A stretch of 64,000 nt of DNA from Rhyacophila brunnea. Its lineage: Eukaryota; Arthropoda; Insecta; Trichoptera; Rhyacophilidae. Position numbers and translations under genes: made by a program. Numbering within the stretch: the stretch's first letter is position 1; every line of letters starts with the position of its first letter. Positions 1-9,800 of the stretch are shown piece by piece. The notes under the pieces are model-generated. The model was given only the letters and a program-made list of their open reading frames with translations. It was not told the DNA's origin and did no database searches. Where the stretch lies: positions 620,001-684,000 of the forward strand of contig JAGYXB010001067.1 in NCBI GenBank assembly GCA_022495005.1, in the 5' to 3' direction.

Positions 1-1070
1 GTGCGCCCGAATGCACTCAATGCCAGTTTGGTTCTGCTATTTTTGGTATATAACACTATTGACAAGCTGAAAACACCCTTCAATACAAATTATCAACATT
101 AAATTGGGAGACATTTTTCAGAATATGCCAAAGACAATAAAAACTTTTTAACTACATATCATAGAATATATTTGTACATTATAAATTTGCCGAAATGACT
201 AGATGCAACAACAGAATATGAGAATAATGCTAACGCGATTTATAAATTGACTCATATAACAATGCATGTGTAGATATCAGTTTTCAATCACATTCATGAT
301 TCATGTTTACAAAATAATGAAATTTAGGCGAGGATTTCGATGTACACAGTCGTTTATAAGGCACCTTTTTATAGTATACGTAATGCATTCATTTCATATG
401 AGAATTTGTCAAACGGACATTTTCAACAGTTTGAAACCGCCAGAACATCCGTCATTGTAGGCCAAACTGTATGGGGATGAAAAATTCAACTTTCTGAAAC
501 GTGCGTGTGATTTATACAACTCTCCGTGATTGGTAACAAAACAGTAAACATGTTGTGATTGGCGATGTGTTTTGTGATTCGGATGCATTGGTAGGGAGTG
601 GGATGGGGGGGGGGGGGGGGGTACCGGTCGGCTGACAACACAAAAGTAAACAGATTGATGGCAGATACTGACGAACAATGTGTATTTAAATGATCGACGA
701 ATTTGATGGAATTAATTTGATTTCGTGACGAACCAACAATCATAATTACGTTTGAATTGACGAATTTGCTAACGCGCTCTGCGTTAATATTCTTTCCGAG
801 ACATATATTTTATTTGTTTTTATATTCTTTTCCGTGACTGAAAAGACGTGATACATGATTATACTATGAGATAAATTATATTTTTGAATAAAAGAAGTCC
901 ATAAAAAACATATCAAGTTCAATTATCTTTTACTCAAACAACGCCAGTAAGATATAATATTCCGATAGTAAGATATAATATTATCATTATACACTAGAAA
1001 AAATAGCTAGGTGGCAGTGCCACCTGTAAACATTCTTAGATGTGGCGATATATTAGTACTGTACGCAACT
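1..1070. other. Non-coding stretch, no gene seen
   Basis: AT-rich sequence with only short chance reading frames, none starting or ending like an exon. It holds a G17 run (listed separately) and a short direct repeat of the word agtaagatataatatt at about 947 and 968. No transposon ends were recognised before the element that starts at 1079. Confidence 0.6.
605..621 (+). repeat. Poly-G run, 17 bases
   Basis: Seventeen consecutive G residues on the + strand, very unusual in this AT-rich background. The length may be unreliable because such runs are error-prone in sequencing. It can form a G-quadruplex-like structure in principle, but nothing around it suggests a function. Confidence 0.95.
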
Positions 1071-1078
1071 GTTAAAAC

Positions 1079-1482
1079 GGGTCTAGGACGATTTGGCACC
1101 GGGACAACTGGACGCCACGGAATTCGAAAATAAATAGACGTAAGGTACTTTAAAAAATATATTTAATATTATTTTTTATGCTTAAATGATTATATTATGA
1201 TTTAATAGTTAGTTGGTGAGAATGTAAATATTCAGACGTAAATAATCATTTAATCGTGCATATGTTTAAGTTCTAACGAAAAAAGAGTTTTTTTTATTTT
1301 ATATAAAGCCTTAGGCATGGTAATTCTCAATCCGCAATAAAGAATACATTATGTTAGGAGTAAAAAGAATTAAAACTACTAAGTAGTAGATAAAAACTGA
1401 TTAAAATACCTCGTCTACGTTCTGTATACGTGTCTACGACAGTGCGGCGTTCAATTGCCCGGAGTCCAGTTGTCCCATTCCC
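1079..1482 (+). mobile_element. R3 element copy 1, 404 bp, 8-bp TSD
   Basis: A non-coding element bounded by a perfect 8-bp duplication GTTAAAAC (1071-1078 and 1483-1490). It starts GGGTCTAGGACG and ends CCATTCCC. Near each end lies an inverted motif GGGACAACTGGAC. A second copy, about 401 bp in the same orientation, is at 47024-47424 and interrupts a different repeat, which confirms the borders. An 8-bp TSD is seen in hAT, P, Merlin and some Mutator-like elements; the ends match none of these clearly, so the superfamily is left open. It has no coding capacity and must be non-autonomous. Confidence 0.8.
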
Positions 1483-1559
1483 GTTAAAACTATTATGAGA
1501 GTATTATTTCATTTGCCGTCTTTTACGACCCGATTAAAATGAACTATTTTTTATTTGGG

Positions 1560-1740
1560 TGCCAGTTCCCACGATGGCCGAGCGGCCAAAGGGTCGGATT
1601 TTAATGTTGTGGATCCCAGGTTTGAATCCCGCGTCTGGCAAGTACACATATTTGTTTTTCAATTTGTGTTAGGAGTCAGAGTATGGACCAAATAGTTTGA
1701 GCAAGTGGAAACATCCATATCTCGTAAAATCAAAAATTTG
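1560..1740 (+). repeat. SINE, tRNA-like head, left part of split copy
   Basis: Starts with a tRNA-like segment: an A-box-like GATGGCCGAGCGGCC (from about 1573) and a B-box-like CAGGTTTGAATCCC. The body contains aagtacacatatttg, gagcaagtgg and ctcgtaaaat. The same body occurs on the minus strand at 56880-57115 and partly at 43050-43170. The copy is interrupted at 1741 by the TTAA element and resumes at 4480 (tatgtacaaccacc...ggcccatatgatcct). The anticodon arm is degenerate, so this is a tRNA-derived SINE rather than a tRNA gene. Confidence 0.75.
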
Positions 1741-2343
1741 TTAACGGCCCACATGCTCAGCGTAGGTCAAAATTGAGTTTTTATTGTATTTTCAAACCAT
1801 GATCCTGGACATTCCTTAAACGTTGTAGATAATCTCTATATATATAAAAATCTCGTGTCACGATGTTTGTGGTCGAACTCCTCCGAAATGGCTCGACCGA
1901 TTTTTATGAATTTTTTTATGTATATTTTTTAGGTATGAGAATAGGTCAACAAGTATATTTCATACCGCTAGATGATTAGGGTATCTCTATCCAGAAAATT
2001 TTTCTTTTATTTTTTTTACAATTTTTTTTTTGTATTTTTTTTATTATTTGGCATAAAAAATACCTATAACTCCAAATTTTCACCTTCCTACCCCCACCCT
2101 CCCATTTTTTAATCGCGATTTTATTATTTTTGTATGAACAAATTTAACCGTCGTTCGTATTTCAAACAGAAACGAAATTATTTATGTTGTTGAATGACAG
2201 ATGGCGCTACGTACGAGAAGAATTCAAGAGAAGCGTCGCGTCATTTTGACATTTCATTCGGCATATCACAACGCAGTGCGTGCAAAATTTTGTACGATTT
2301 ATTTTAATTTATCTATTTTTATGTGCGTGTATTACAGTGCACA

Positions 2344-3531
2344 ATGCCAGCAAGACGCAAGGGGGGCCATTTGGGCCGTCGAACGAATAAAGCAACAAAC
2401 ATGCGAAATAGTAGAGCAGAAAGAACAGACGAACAAATCCATCAAGATAACAAAAACGTGCGTGTAAGCATGTCATAATTGCGTACATATCAATCACAAG
2501 AGGCACGAGCTGAACAAAATCAACAACGACAATTGGAATGGATCCAAGCGCACCAATTCGTAGTTAACACACGCAGAGCAAATGACCGACAACGCCAACA
2601 AGTACATCGAACATTTACATCCGCTTCGTTCCTTCGTCTCGCATTCGAGTACGAGCCAGATAATGAATATTCCGCTCATCCGAAAGTGCTGATTGGTGCT
2701 ATGGACAAAGAATGTCCCCATTGTCATGCGCTCAAATTCAAACATGAGTCAGCCGGGATGTGTTGCGCATCAGGAAAAGTGCAACTACCAGAAATTGAGA
2801 TACCACCAGAACCATTGAACGGCTTGCTCATCGGCACGGTTCCAGATTCAAACCTGTTCCTGAAGTCCATTTGCACATTCAATTCATGCTTCCAAATGAC
2901 TTCGTCCGGAGCAACAGAAATAGTTCACAATACTGCGGCAAATGGTCAACAATTCCATTCTACGTTCAAAATCAAAGGTCAAGTATACCACAAAGTAGGC
3001 TCATTGCTACCAATGCCAAACGAACCACATACATTTTTACAAATCTACTTCACGGGCGGCGGTGAGGACATCAATCATGTGGATGCACGTTGCGGCTACA
3101 ATAGCTTCAATTCGCCTAATGCCAGGCGCATCGTCGGCGAACTGGACGCCCTGTTGAATGAGCACAATGAATTATTGAAATTCTTCAAAGCACACATGCA
3201 CGAATTGCAAAGTGACAATCACGCTATTGTCATTAATCCTGATAAAACACCAGCTGGAGAGCACGTACGTCGATTCAATGCGACTGTTGTTGACGACATT
3301 GCTGGAATCATGGTTGGCGACCGCACATCGACGCGAGAAATCGTGATTCGAAGAAGAAACAATAATCTGGAGTTCATCGCTGACACACACCGTTCATACG
3401 ACGCTCTCCAATATCCGCTAATTTTCTGGAAGGGACAAGACGGATATTGCATAAACATTAAACAACGAGATCCTGTCACAGGCAATTCATTCATTATGAA
3501 CATCATTACTCATTTTGAATTGAGAAAATGA
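2344..3531 (+). pseudogene. Helitron protein, N-terminal part only, broken
   Basis: The frame opens with an ATG at 2344 (MPARRKGGHLGRRTNKATN), reads 44 codons, meets an in-frame TAA at 2476-2478, then stays open for 350 codons to 3531. Recognisable Helitron N-terminal features include an RTFTSASFLRLAF-like stretch, a Cys-rich ECPHCHALKF...MCC zinc-type motif, PEPLNGLLIGT, GQVYHKVGSLLPMP and a conserved RRFNATVVDDIAGIMVG segment, ending in YDALQYPLIFWKGQDGY. After PVTG the family similarity stops and 16 unrelated residues follow before TGA. Full Helitron proteins are far longer (over about 1,200 residues), so the HUH nuclease and helicase are deleted. Confidence 0.9.
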
Positions 3532-3678
3532 ATGGTTGATGTTTTTTTGTTTTTATCGGCGGTCATCGTCTACAGTGCTCTATTCCTCTTTCTGTCATAG
3601 ATTCCATCCCCACACACTTACGATACATTCGTTACTTTTTATTTAACAACCAAAATATTCACTAGAAATAATTTATAT

Positions 3679-3707
3679 GGCAGAACAACGTTTGCCTGGT
3701 CAGCTAG
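3679..3707 (+). other. Helitron 3' hairpin and CTAG terminus
   Basis: A six-pair stem GGCAGA (3679-3684) with TTTGCC (3691-3696), one G-T pair, and a six-base loop. It lies eight bases before the terminal CTAG (3704-3707). This is the standard right-end signal for Helitron rolling-circle termination. Confidence 0.88.
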
Positions 3708-4479
3708 TCTATTTATATAATTTTGAAGCCTTATTATCCGTTATATTTATATTAAACATTTGATGACTGCATAAAGTATTTTTATTACATAAAATAGTAT
3801 TCTTTTAAACCTCTCGCTCTAATGTTTTAGAATATAGTCATATTTCAGTACATAACTGTGCAGTGGTGTTAAGATTTTTTACATTTATTAATTTTTAAAC
3901 GCATTTATAAAACCATTAGTATAATTTATAACGAGATAATTTTTGTAAAATATTCACGATAAAAAATTATATTGATAATCTCTGTGATCCCAAATTTGAC
4001 AAAATTAGGCATTTTATTATTCAAAAAATCGGCAAGATTAACACATTTGAAGATGATTATAAAGATACTTATTATAAGCTATGTCTTTGACTATTCAAAT
4101 GTGATAAACATCTTATGAATAATGATTGCTTTATAATAATTATTGACCTAAGAATAAGGTAGTGTTTTTTTGAAATACGCCATTTCTTTTTGTCATTCCC
4201 CAGTGGTTAAGCTACAACATACGGCCGTAGCCATAAATTGACAAACTATAATTGAAGTAGGGAGTAAAATGATATTGACGCGCGTGTTTGAACATGTACC
4301 GTTTAAAAAAATAAAAATAAATTCGGTTAGGTATGTTTGTTATTTAAAATAAATATAAAGGGTAATAAGGCTTCAAAATTATGTAAATAGATTATCTACA
4401 ACGTTTAAGGAATGTCCAGGATCATGGTTTGAAAATGCAATAAAAGCTCCATTTTGACCTACGCCGAGCATGTCCCCCC

Positions 4480-4545
4480 TTAATATGTACAACCACCACT
4501 CTGTTGAGGCCCATATGATCCTCTCAGGATCGAACACTGTGAAGT
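4480..4545 (+). repeat. SINE, right part of split copy
   Basis: The continuation of the SINE that begins at 1560. After the TTAA it reads tatgtacaaccaccactctg and ggcccatatgatcct. The uninterrupted relative (minus strand, 56880-57115) has the matching words acaaacctctactcagtgg and gacccatatgatcct, with a single TTAA (56940-56943) at the corresponding place. This shows the TTAA element inserted into the SINE and duplicated TTAA. Confidence 0.75.
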
Positions 4546-4839
4546 AAGTTATTTTTCACATTGAGAATATATCTTAACCGTTTAGCTTAAAATTTTATTG
4601 ATATTATACACAACGACATGTTCATTTCATAAAGTTGTATTGTGCCGCGAATTTTCAAAGCACGACAGAAAAGTGCGCAATACCTGAGATATCCTGGCTA
4701 ACGACACGAGCGGATTTTTATCATATACTTGAAGAAAATCAGCCTGCTGCGCGTCGTCTTTTGTCCTAGTCCAAGTCCAATTCATAATCAATGTCGTCCA
4801 TTATTAAGTGGCATTAAAGCAAAAGGTATCAATGACATC

Positions 4840-4915
4840 AAGGGGATCGAACCAGGTACTACTGGTGTGCGAACCTAGTGCAATACGCATTGGAGTATCC
4901 GGGCCGCCAACAGAA
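4840..4915 (-). repeat. tRNA-like segment, possible SINE head
   Basis: On the minus strand there is a B-box-like GGTTCGATCCC preceded by ggcggcccggatactcc, which resembles a degraded A-box region of a serine/leucine-type tRNA. The acceptor arms do not pair, so this is not a functional tRNA. The flanking 4546-4840 sequence shows no gene. Confidence 0.4.
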
Positions 4916-5024
4916 CATGGTTAAATTGTGTTCAATAATTACTACATATTATGTTTTATTATTTCATTGAGTTAACCCCTTCTTTAAAAATAGAATACCT
5001 AGATTTTGGACAATAATAATGAAA

Positions 5025-5430
5025 TAATTTCAAGATAAAAAGAACTTTTTATATACAACGTTTGAAATTTTCTATTGAACCATATAAACTTGACTTGTAC
5101 CTACTTGACATGTCATATTGATTTCCATAGTAACGCACGTATCTATTATTAATAATTTACTTGCTAGGACTCTAGACCCTAGCAACCAATAATAGTGTCA
5201 AAATAATTTTTCATACAAAACAGAATTAACTAAAAATGAATTCAATTATACTTAAAGATGGCTAAAAGTATTAAAAGAATGCATTGGCATCGTGTTCTGA
5301 TATATTCTAAAAGTTTCAAATATCTAGCTAGTCGGGAAGTTAGTTAAAAATCAATTCCAAGATTTGTAACGGACAAAGAACCACCGGACAAATAAAAATA
5401 CGAGCTAAGGAAAACGTTGTAAAAAACGAT
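5025..5430 (+). repeat. R7 dispersed repeat copy 1
   Basis: About 400 bp clearly related to 52915-53375 in the same orientation. Shared words include gataaaaagaactttttatat, catagtaacgcacgta, aaaagtattaaaagaatg, ttggcatcgtgttctgat and aatacgagcta. No TIR, TSD or ORF was found. It could be the 3' part of a retrotransposon or an old element fragment. Confidence 0.75.
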
Positions 5431-6237
5431 CGACTTTTTCCGTGAGGCATTCATTTCGATTGGCTCTGTTTTAAGCTACTTAAATTAGGCAGTTATTTAA
5501 GTGCTTTAGACATGATGAGTAGATTTTTGAATTTAACATTCAAATTACACGAATTTAAATGAGTTTTCCGGTGAAAATTCCCAGTAGATACATAATATAA
5601 ATCAGGAAATAAGAATTCACTTATTCATTACAGATTGTCATACAAAGCAGGTAGAAGTTGACAAATTGCCATAAAGAAAATTTTGGACGAAGTCATTTTG
5701 CGGAATTTATAAACAGATTCATGCGACATTAAAAACAACTTTATGGAGAGTATTTATTTATTATTCAATGGAAATGGTATTTAAATTGGGTATAGTATAA
5801 ATCAAGCGCCTTTAGTAGCTCTTGCAATGGAAATTTAATAAATAATGCATACCTAATTCTATATTCGAAAGAGATAAAGAAAACATATGTTTAGCCCACG
5901 CAGGAACGGAGAACCTGGATCATAGATACCCAACCTTTTACGTATGACGTAACCCTTGAAACATCTTGTAAAATCATGGGGAAACCCTAGTTGGTGACAT
6001 AATATACTAAGGGTCCAAAAGTATAAATGACAAATGCGTGGATTAATTAGCAACACCCAAAAAAATATATAAATAAGACGTTTACGTTAAGACACTATTC
6101 AAGTTCTTTCCGGAAAAAGAGAATATAAATATTTTCAAACTTTCATTTATGTTGAGCATCTAATTACCGAACGGGTATTTTCTCAGATGATAAAATCTGA
6201 ATTACTTGTTCAATTCAACGTGATAACTGATAATATA
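5431..6237. other. Non-coding stretch, no gene seen
   Basis: AT-rich sequence without a supportable gene. The 65-codon minus-strand frame at 5859-6056 has no recognisable motif and no splice-like border, and is judged a chance frame. Confidence 0.5.
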
Positions 6238-6245
6238 GCCATGTG

Positions 6246-6853
6246 TAGAGTTGGGTTTCGGGAATTTCCCGACGGGAATTCTCGAGAAATTTTCGAGATT
6301 TTCCATCCCGAATCTCGAGAATTGAAATTTTTAACATTTCAGAAAATCCCGGATCTCGAGAATCCTTTCTCGGGATTTCGGATTTCTTTATTATAAAATA
6401 TTAATTAAAAAAAACGATTTTCTATATGAAAAAAGTGGACAGAAACACAAAACGTCCAGACTAATCGGGGCATTGAACACAATTAAGCCAACGTCGACTC
6501 AAAATGAGCGCAATTTTTACAACATCAGGAAATTTTGTGTCTCAAAAGCGTACGCGATTGTCAGACGCAGCGATTGACAGTATGTGTTTTTTTTAAATTC
6601 TCTTTTAATAAGTAATGTTTTGAATTATTTTTGTTTTCCTATTTCTATTTCTATTCTTACATAAATAAAAAAAAAAACATATTTTTTTGGAATTTGTTAC
6701 ACTGATTTCAGGATTTTTTTAAATTTCCCGATATCTCGATAATTCTCGAGAATTCTTTTCTGGAAATCCCGAATCTCGAGAATACAAAATTTCATCATTT
6801 CGGGAAATCCCGAATCTCGAGATTGAAATTTTCTCGGGAAATACCCAACTCTA
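6246..6853 (+). mobile_element. hAT-like element with TAGAGTTGGG ends
   Basis: Inverted ends TAGAGTTGGGT...ACCCAACTCTA flanked by an imperfect 8-bp duplication gccatgtg (6238-6245) and gtcatgcg (6854-6861); the differences are C/T changes. Both terminal regions hold many copies of ctcgagaat and cccgaatctcgag words in both orientations, probably subterminal transposase-binding repeats. Inside is a relic of a hAT transposase C-terminus (6461-6596). With an 8-bp TSD and that relic, assignment to hAT is well supported. It is far too short to be autonomous. Confidence 0.88.
6461..6596 (+). pseudogene. hAT transposase C-terminal relic, frameshifted
   Basis: Two frames joined by one frameshift near 6515 encode PTSTQNERNF, then TTSGNFVSQKRTRLSDAAID and SMCF before a TAA at 6594. 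This is the conserved hAT C-terminal dimerisation pattern: a Ser/Thr-rich lead, ER-F, a short gap, then R-RLS and a hydrophobic end. Only this tail survives, so the gene is dead. It lies between the subterminal repeats of its element. Confidence 0.8.
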
Positions 6854-6861
6854 GTCATGCG

Positions 6862-9800
6862 CTGAATTTTATATTGCAGCAGAATGAACCTCGTCAGGGA
6901 TTAAAATCTTCAAACAAATACAAATAGGCGAATGTTGGAAAAAAATATAGTTTAATATTATTATTTAGTTAGAGTTTTGTAGTTTGTGTTCTGTCATTTT
7001 TGATGCGTATTACAGTAATAAACATTATAAATATTGAACAATGCGTTTTTTTAGGTTGTCCGGCATTTTACTCTTAAATCCCGATTTCTTATAATTCACA
7101 TTCCCCCAATTTGGTAAAATAATTATCTGGCAACGCTGCTAAGTTATTACCCACACCGAAGTATTTCGAATAATATTTGAATCATTATTCAAGTAAGTCT
7201 ACTCTTTTTGATATTTAAATTTTGTTTCATTACAGTAATATGTGGGCGATATAAATGCCAAAGTAACATGTACAAAAAAAAACGTGACAGAAATATGAGA
7301 ATTCTTTCAATACTTTCCTCCGGATTGTGTGGGCTCCTTCGGATTGCCCGAGGGAAGAAAAAGTTTCAAGATAACGGATAAGTTTTATCAACAGATATCG
7401 GAAATGTAATATTACATCGTATGAAATATTATTTCAATAAGATTCGAGAGATTTTACTACCAGACATATTGTCGTTATCTAATAATAATTATAGCATAAA
7501 GGCAAGTATTTACAAGACTTCGTTCATTAAAATTTTAATCAAAGTAACGAATGGTAAGAGATTCGAATAAACATAATATTATTACATTAAAAATAAAAAG
7601 GAGTAACCAAGTAAAGGATGTAGACGTCTGAAGTTTGCTAGAAAGAGTAGAGCAGTTATTCCACACTAGGTTTCACGGAACCGAATTCGTAAAATTTTGC
7701 GAAAGAAAAGACAAATTGAAACATTAGCGGCCATGACTTTGAAAAGAGACTCGCAGATGGCGCTGTCCACTTACCTGGAAGTCACAAGCGTTTTAGAAGG
7801 GATAGAATTGAGCCCTATGTTCACTTCGTAATCTTCACTTACAATCTCTCAGCTTCAGCTTAGTCTGATTAGCTGAGACCTTTTTGATCATACAGGTTCT
7901 CTATTTTGAGATTAACCACCTTACAATATTAAAATCCATTTCTGGTGCTAAGTGTGGTTATCTAGTAGTCAAATGCGATGCACACCGGAAGTGAACCAAT
8001 CCTATGGCAACTTCGTATCCAAGGAAAGATGGCAAATGTAGCAGAGGACGACTGTGTTTTTCGTAGCTTAAGAAGCTCAGTGATTGGTACGAGTGCATGT
8101 CCACAGAACTGTTCCGGACAACAGATGAATGATCAAATATTGCCCTGATGGTTGAGGGGTGACGCGATACAAAGAGTATCTCAATAATTTTCTCTTTTAT
8201 TTAGTTAAAAATCACGTTTGTATTAATTATTTCGGCATTAGACTTGTGTGGTGGTGATGAAGGTGTTGTGAAAGCTTGAAATAGAAAAATATTCCTTGAA
8301 ATTTGGAAGTTGCAAGTCACCATTTTACCCATAGGCGATAATAATACATGGGAACTTAGACTATAGATACATCCATGGGAGCATTATTTATATAGTGTGC
8401 AGTGAGGGGGAACGCTTTTTATTCTTGAATGGCGTCCAGCGGAGATAGCCCGCGGAGCCTCCCTCCCGAGGGACTGTCTCCTCTTTCAACTGCAAATATC
8501 CATATGGGATTATTGCATTTTTTATTATTTGTATACGGCGGTGGTGGAAAGTCTCCAAAAAATACATTGCAAATACTTCATCGAAAAAAGTATTGTGGAA
8601 CATTTTAAAAAGCGATACATTATTTCAAAATAAGAACACGTTCTTTATTTGAAAATTTCAGGAAAACAAATAATTTAAATAAAGGAACAATATTTAAATG
8701 TAACTATATGCCACCAGATGAACCATAATAATATGTTCTTTGGGAATGTATTGTTATCCATTCGGAAAACCTATCACCCAATACATGATTTCAAAATAAA
8801 AATAAGTCGTATTATATGAAATATTTTGTATGATTATATTTTTACTTTTCGACGTAATATTTCATACAAAAGGAAGCAGACTATTGTATGTGAATGGGTT
8901 GTTATCCATTCGGAAAATTCCAATCCAGAAATAAAAGACAGCAATAGGTATAAACATACACATTTTAGTCTACAATAATTGTAATGTGTATGTGACGCCC
9001 CACTTTAAATGTGTATGGGAATGACCCCAGAACCTTTCACAAGGGAGATCAAATATCTACAAACTATTCCTACGTTATTCGAATACATACACTCTTTAAG
9101 TACGTAAGTAGGCATTCAAAACCTTATTTTATAAAGCATGAATTATTTAGATTTAAGCAAAATTGACCTTCATAGTGTGTAGGTATCTTAAAAGGATTTT
9201 AAAGGATTTAACCGTAATTCTGGGGGTTGAAGAGGGAGAGGGATGATAACACAAAGATCTAGATCTAAATACGTATGTACTAATTATATACTAAATCAAA
9301 TAATGTAATTATTCATAGCTGGTGGAATTTTTACCCGGGCCCATATCGCATATCAAACTACCTCCGCGCTATAGTGATCAATCCGATTTATTAATATTTT
9401 TGGAATATAAGGCATTTCGCCATAGCACAGCTCACCGTGAAAAAAAGCCGTATCGCGTTGAGATAAGAAAAAAAAATAACGCGTTGTGCGTGGATCATTG
9501 CAGACTGTAATATTTAAATTGTATTAGATTCAATTAGAAAATTAATTAGTTGTATAGGTACGACTTGATACTTAAGAGCACCTACCAGATTTATAAACAT
9601 ATATAATATGATTGTATTTCTAATTTACTTACCTACCTACCTATTTCTTGCTGTCTTTCCCTTGTATTTCGGTAAATTTTATGACGTATTTTAAGTGTTG
9701 TGTATAGACAAACATTTGATCACAACACTTTACGGGCATCTATTTCCAATACAACCTCTCACTGTAAATTGTGAGACGTACCATTTTTACAGGCATGTAT

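Larger units (their letters stand above)
1833..3707 (+). mobile_element. Helitron, non-autonomous, 1875 bp
   Basis: The left end is TCTCTATATATATAAAAA with the insect-Helitron-like words cgtgtcacgatg and ggctcgaccgattt. The right end carries a short hairpin and CTAG, then a host T. Insertion lies exactly between A (1832) and T (3708), as expected for Helitrons, with no TSD. The empty site is visible in relatives of the host element: gtagataatctattt at 21408-21422 and gtagataatcaattt near 26066. It carries one broken Rep/helicase-type reading frame and lacks the rolling-circle nuclease and PIF1 helicase regions, so it cannot move itself. Confidence 0.93.
1741..4483 (+). mobile_element. R1 TTAA element copy A, long TIRs, carries nested Helitron
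   Basis: The element is flanked by TTAA at both ends (1741-1744 and 4480-4483) and has inverted repeats of about 120 bp. The left end reads CGGCCCACATGCTCAGCG and the inverted right end GGGGGGACATGCTCGGCG; both continue through cgtaggtcaaaatt, ggacattccttaaacgttg and attttgaagcc. Without the nested Helitron it is about 868 bp and has no ORF. Three relatives lie at 21312, 25982 and 51101. A TTAA duplication is typical of piggyBac and Kolobok; G-rich ends favour Kolobok-like, but no transposase is present, so this is inference. Confidence 0.85.

Noticed and set aside
2201..2467. 88-codon frame overlapping the start of the Helitron gene
   Set aside because: It is out of frame with the recognisable Helitron N-terminus that begins at 2344 and has no motif.
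6187..6396. 69-codon frame with Pro/Glu-Phe repeats (FREFPDGNSREIFEI-like)
   Set aside because: The repeats are the subterminal ctcgagaat words of the hAT element at 6246 read as codons.
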